Assembly (NCBI GenBank): GCA_964624645.1
Contig: CAZVAD010000030.1
Span: forward strand, 1-22,925
Reading direction: 5' to 3'
Length of the DNA stretch: 22,925 nucleotides
DNA from: Mariniphaga sp964624645
GTDB lineage: Bacteria > Bacteroidota > Bacteroidia > Bacteroidales > Prolixibacteraceae
Of this stretch, positions 22,824 through 22,925 are shown piece after piece (within the stretch, counting starts at the first letter, position 1; each line of letters starts with the position of its first letter). The notes under the pieces are model-generated. The model ran no database searches. It saw only the letters and a program-made list of their open reading frames with translations, and had not been told where the DNA came from. Position numbers and translations under genes: made by a program.

Positions 22824-22925
22824 CAATCTTGGCGTGCAGGACAGTTCCTACATGGAGATGGATTTTCTGGCAGAAGGAGCACAAAGCGGCAGTTCAGGAA
22901 ATTCTACGCTGATTATCATTATCGT
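22729..22925 (+). CDS. Secreted protein of unknown function (3' partial)
   Basis: The window end cuts this gene after 65 complete codons. It begins MKTLKKVLATLV, and a signal peptide is clear: two lysine pairs or singles, a hydrophobic core through SFPFIA, and cleavage likely after ASA (about residue 24). The mature start QDQGTYIDNLGVQDSSY is polar and acidic. Near the cut the frame reads GSSGNSTLIIIIV, which could be the start of a membrane segment. No family is recognised. The coding start lies inside the 3' end of the GT-C frame, in another reading frame, so the order and tight packing suggest the same operon. Confidence 0.75.
   Translation, partial: MKTLKKVLATLVAWVLSFPFIASAQDQGTYIDNLGVQDSSYMEMDFLAEGAQSGSSGNSTLIIII

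Noticed and set aside
1..22925. CRISPR arrays, tRNA and rRNA genes
   Set aside because: No regularly spaced direct repeats, cloverleaf-like segments or conserved rRNA stretches were seen on either strand.

Overview
The window comes from a member of the Bacteroidota, probably an anaerobic or facultative Bacteroidales/Marinilabiliales-type organism. The gene families fit this (serC next to a DUF1015 gene, DUF5063 next to a DEDDy exonuclease, a DUF4143 ATPase). Several upstream regions carry the Bacteroidota -7 element TAnnTTTG, and Shine-Dalgarno sequences are mostly lacking. The genus cannot be fixed from the sequence. A run of exactly 100 N (3780-3879) marks an assembly gap, so order across that point is inferred by the scaffold.

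Left part (1-11237), mostly minus strand. The left edge holds palindromic, repeat-like DNA. Next come gcvT, serC and a DUF1015 gene, all minus strand and linked to serine/glycine/one-carbon metabolism, with a hairpin between serC and DUF1015. After the gap there is a small plus-strand Hpt phosphotransfer protein. A long minus-strand series follows in transcription order: panE-like reductase, recQ, DUF5063, 3'-5' exonuclease, RlmI-type rRNA methyltransferase and cysH. Upstream of it lies a separate FAD/NAD oxidoreductase gene with its own terminator.

Middle part (11238-16965), mixed strands and single genes: a DUF1349 protein, a DUF202 membrane protein, two unrelated metallo-beta-lactamase-fold proteins that overlap tail to tail by 4 bp, an outer-membrane beta-barrel protein, and an AT-rich AAA/DUF4143 ATPase. 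Beside the ATPase is a broken internal piece of an enolase gene. This stretch looks like a small accessory insertion.

Right part (16966-22925), a compact plus-strand operon behind a good candidate promoter. Its genes are a tetraheme NapC/NirT cytochrome fused to a SUMF1/FGE-like domain, a Tat-exported Gfo/Idh/MocA lipoprotein, a GtrB/DPM1-type polyprenyl-phosphate glycosyltransferase, a GT-C membrane glycosyltransferase with C-terminal TPRs, and the start of a secreted protein cut by the window end. All five point to the cell envelope. The fused cytochrome-SUMF1 protein next to an exported dehydrogenase-like protein is the most unusual feature here and the best candidate for an undescribed system; its substrate cannot be read from the sequence.
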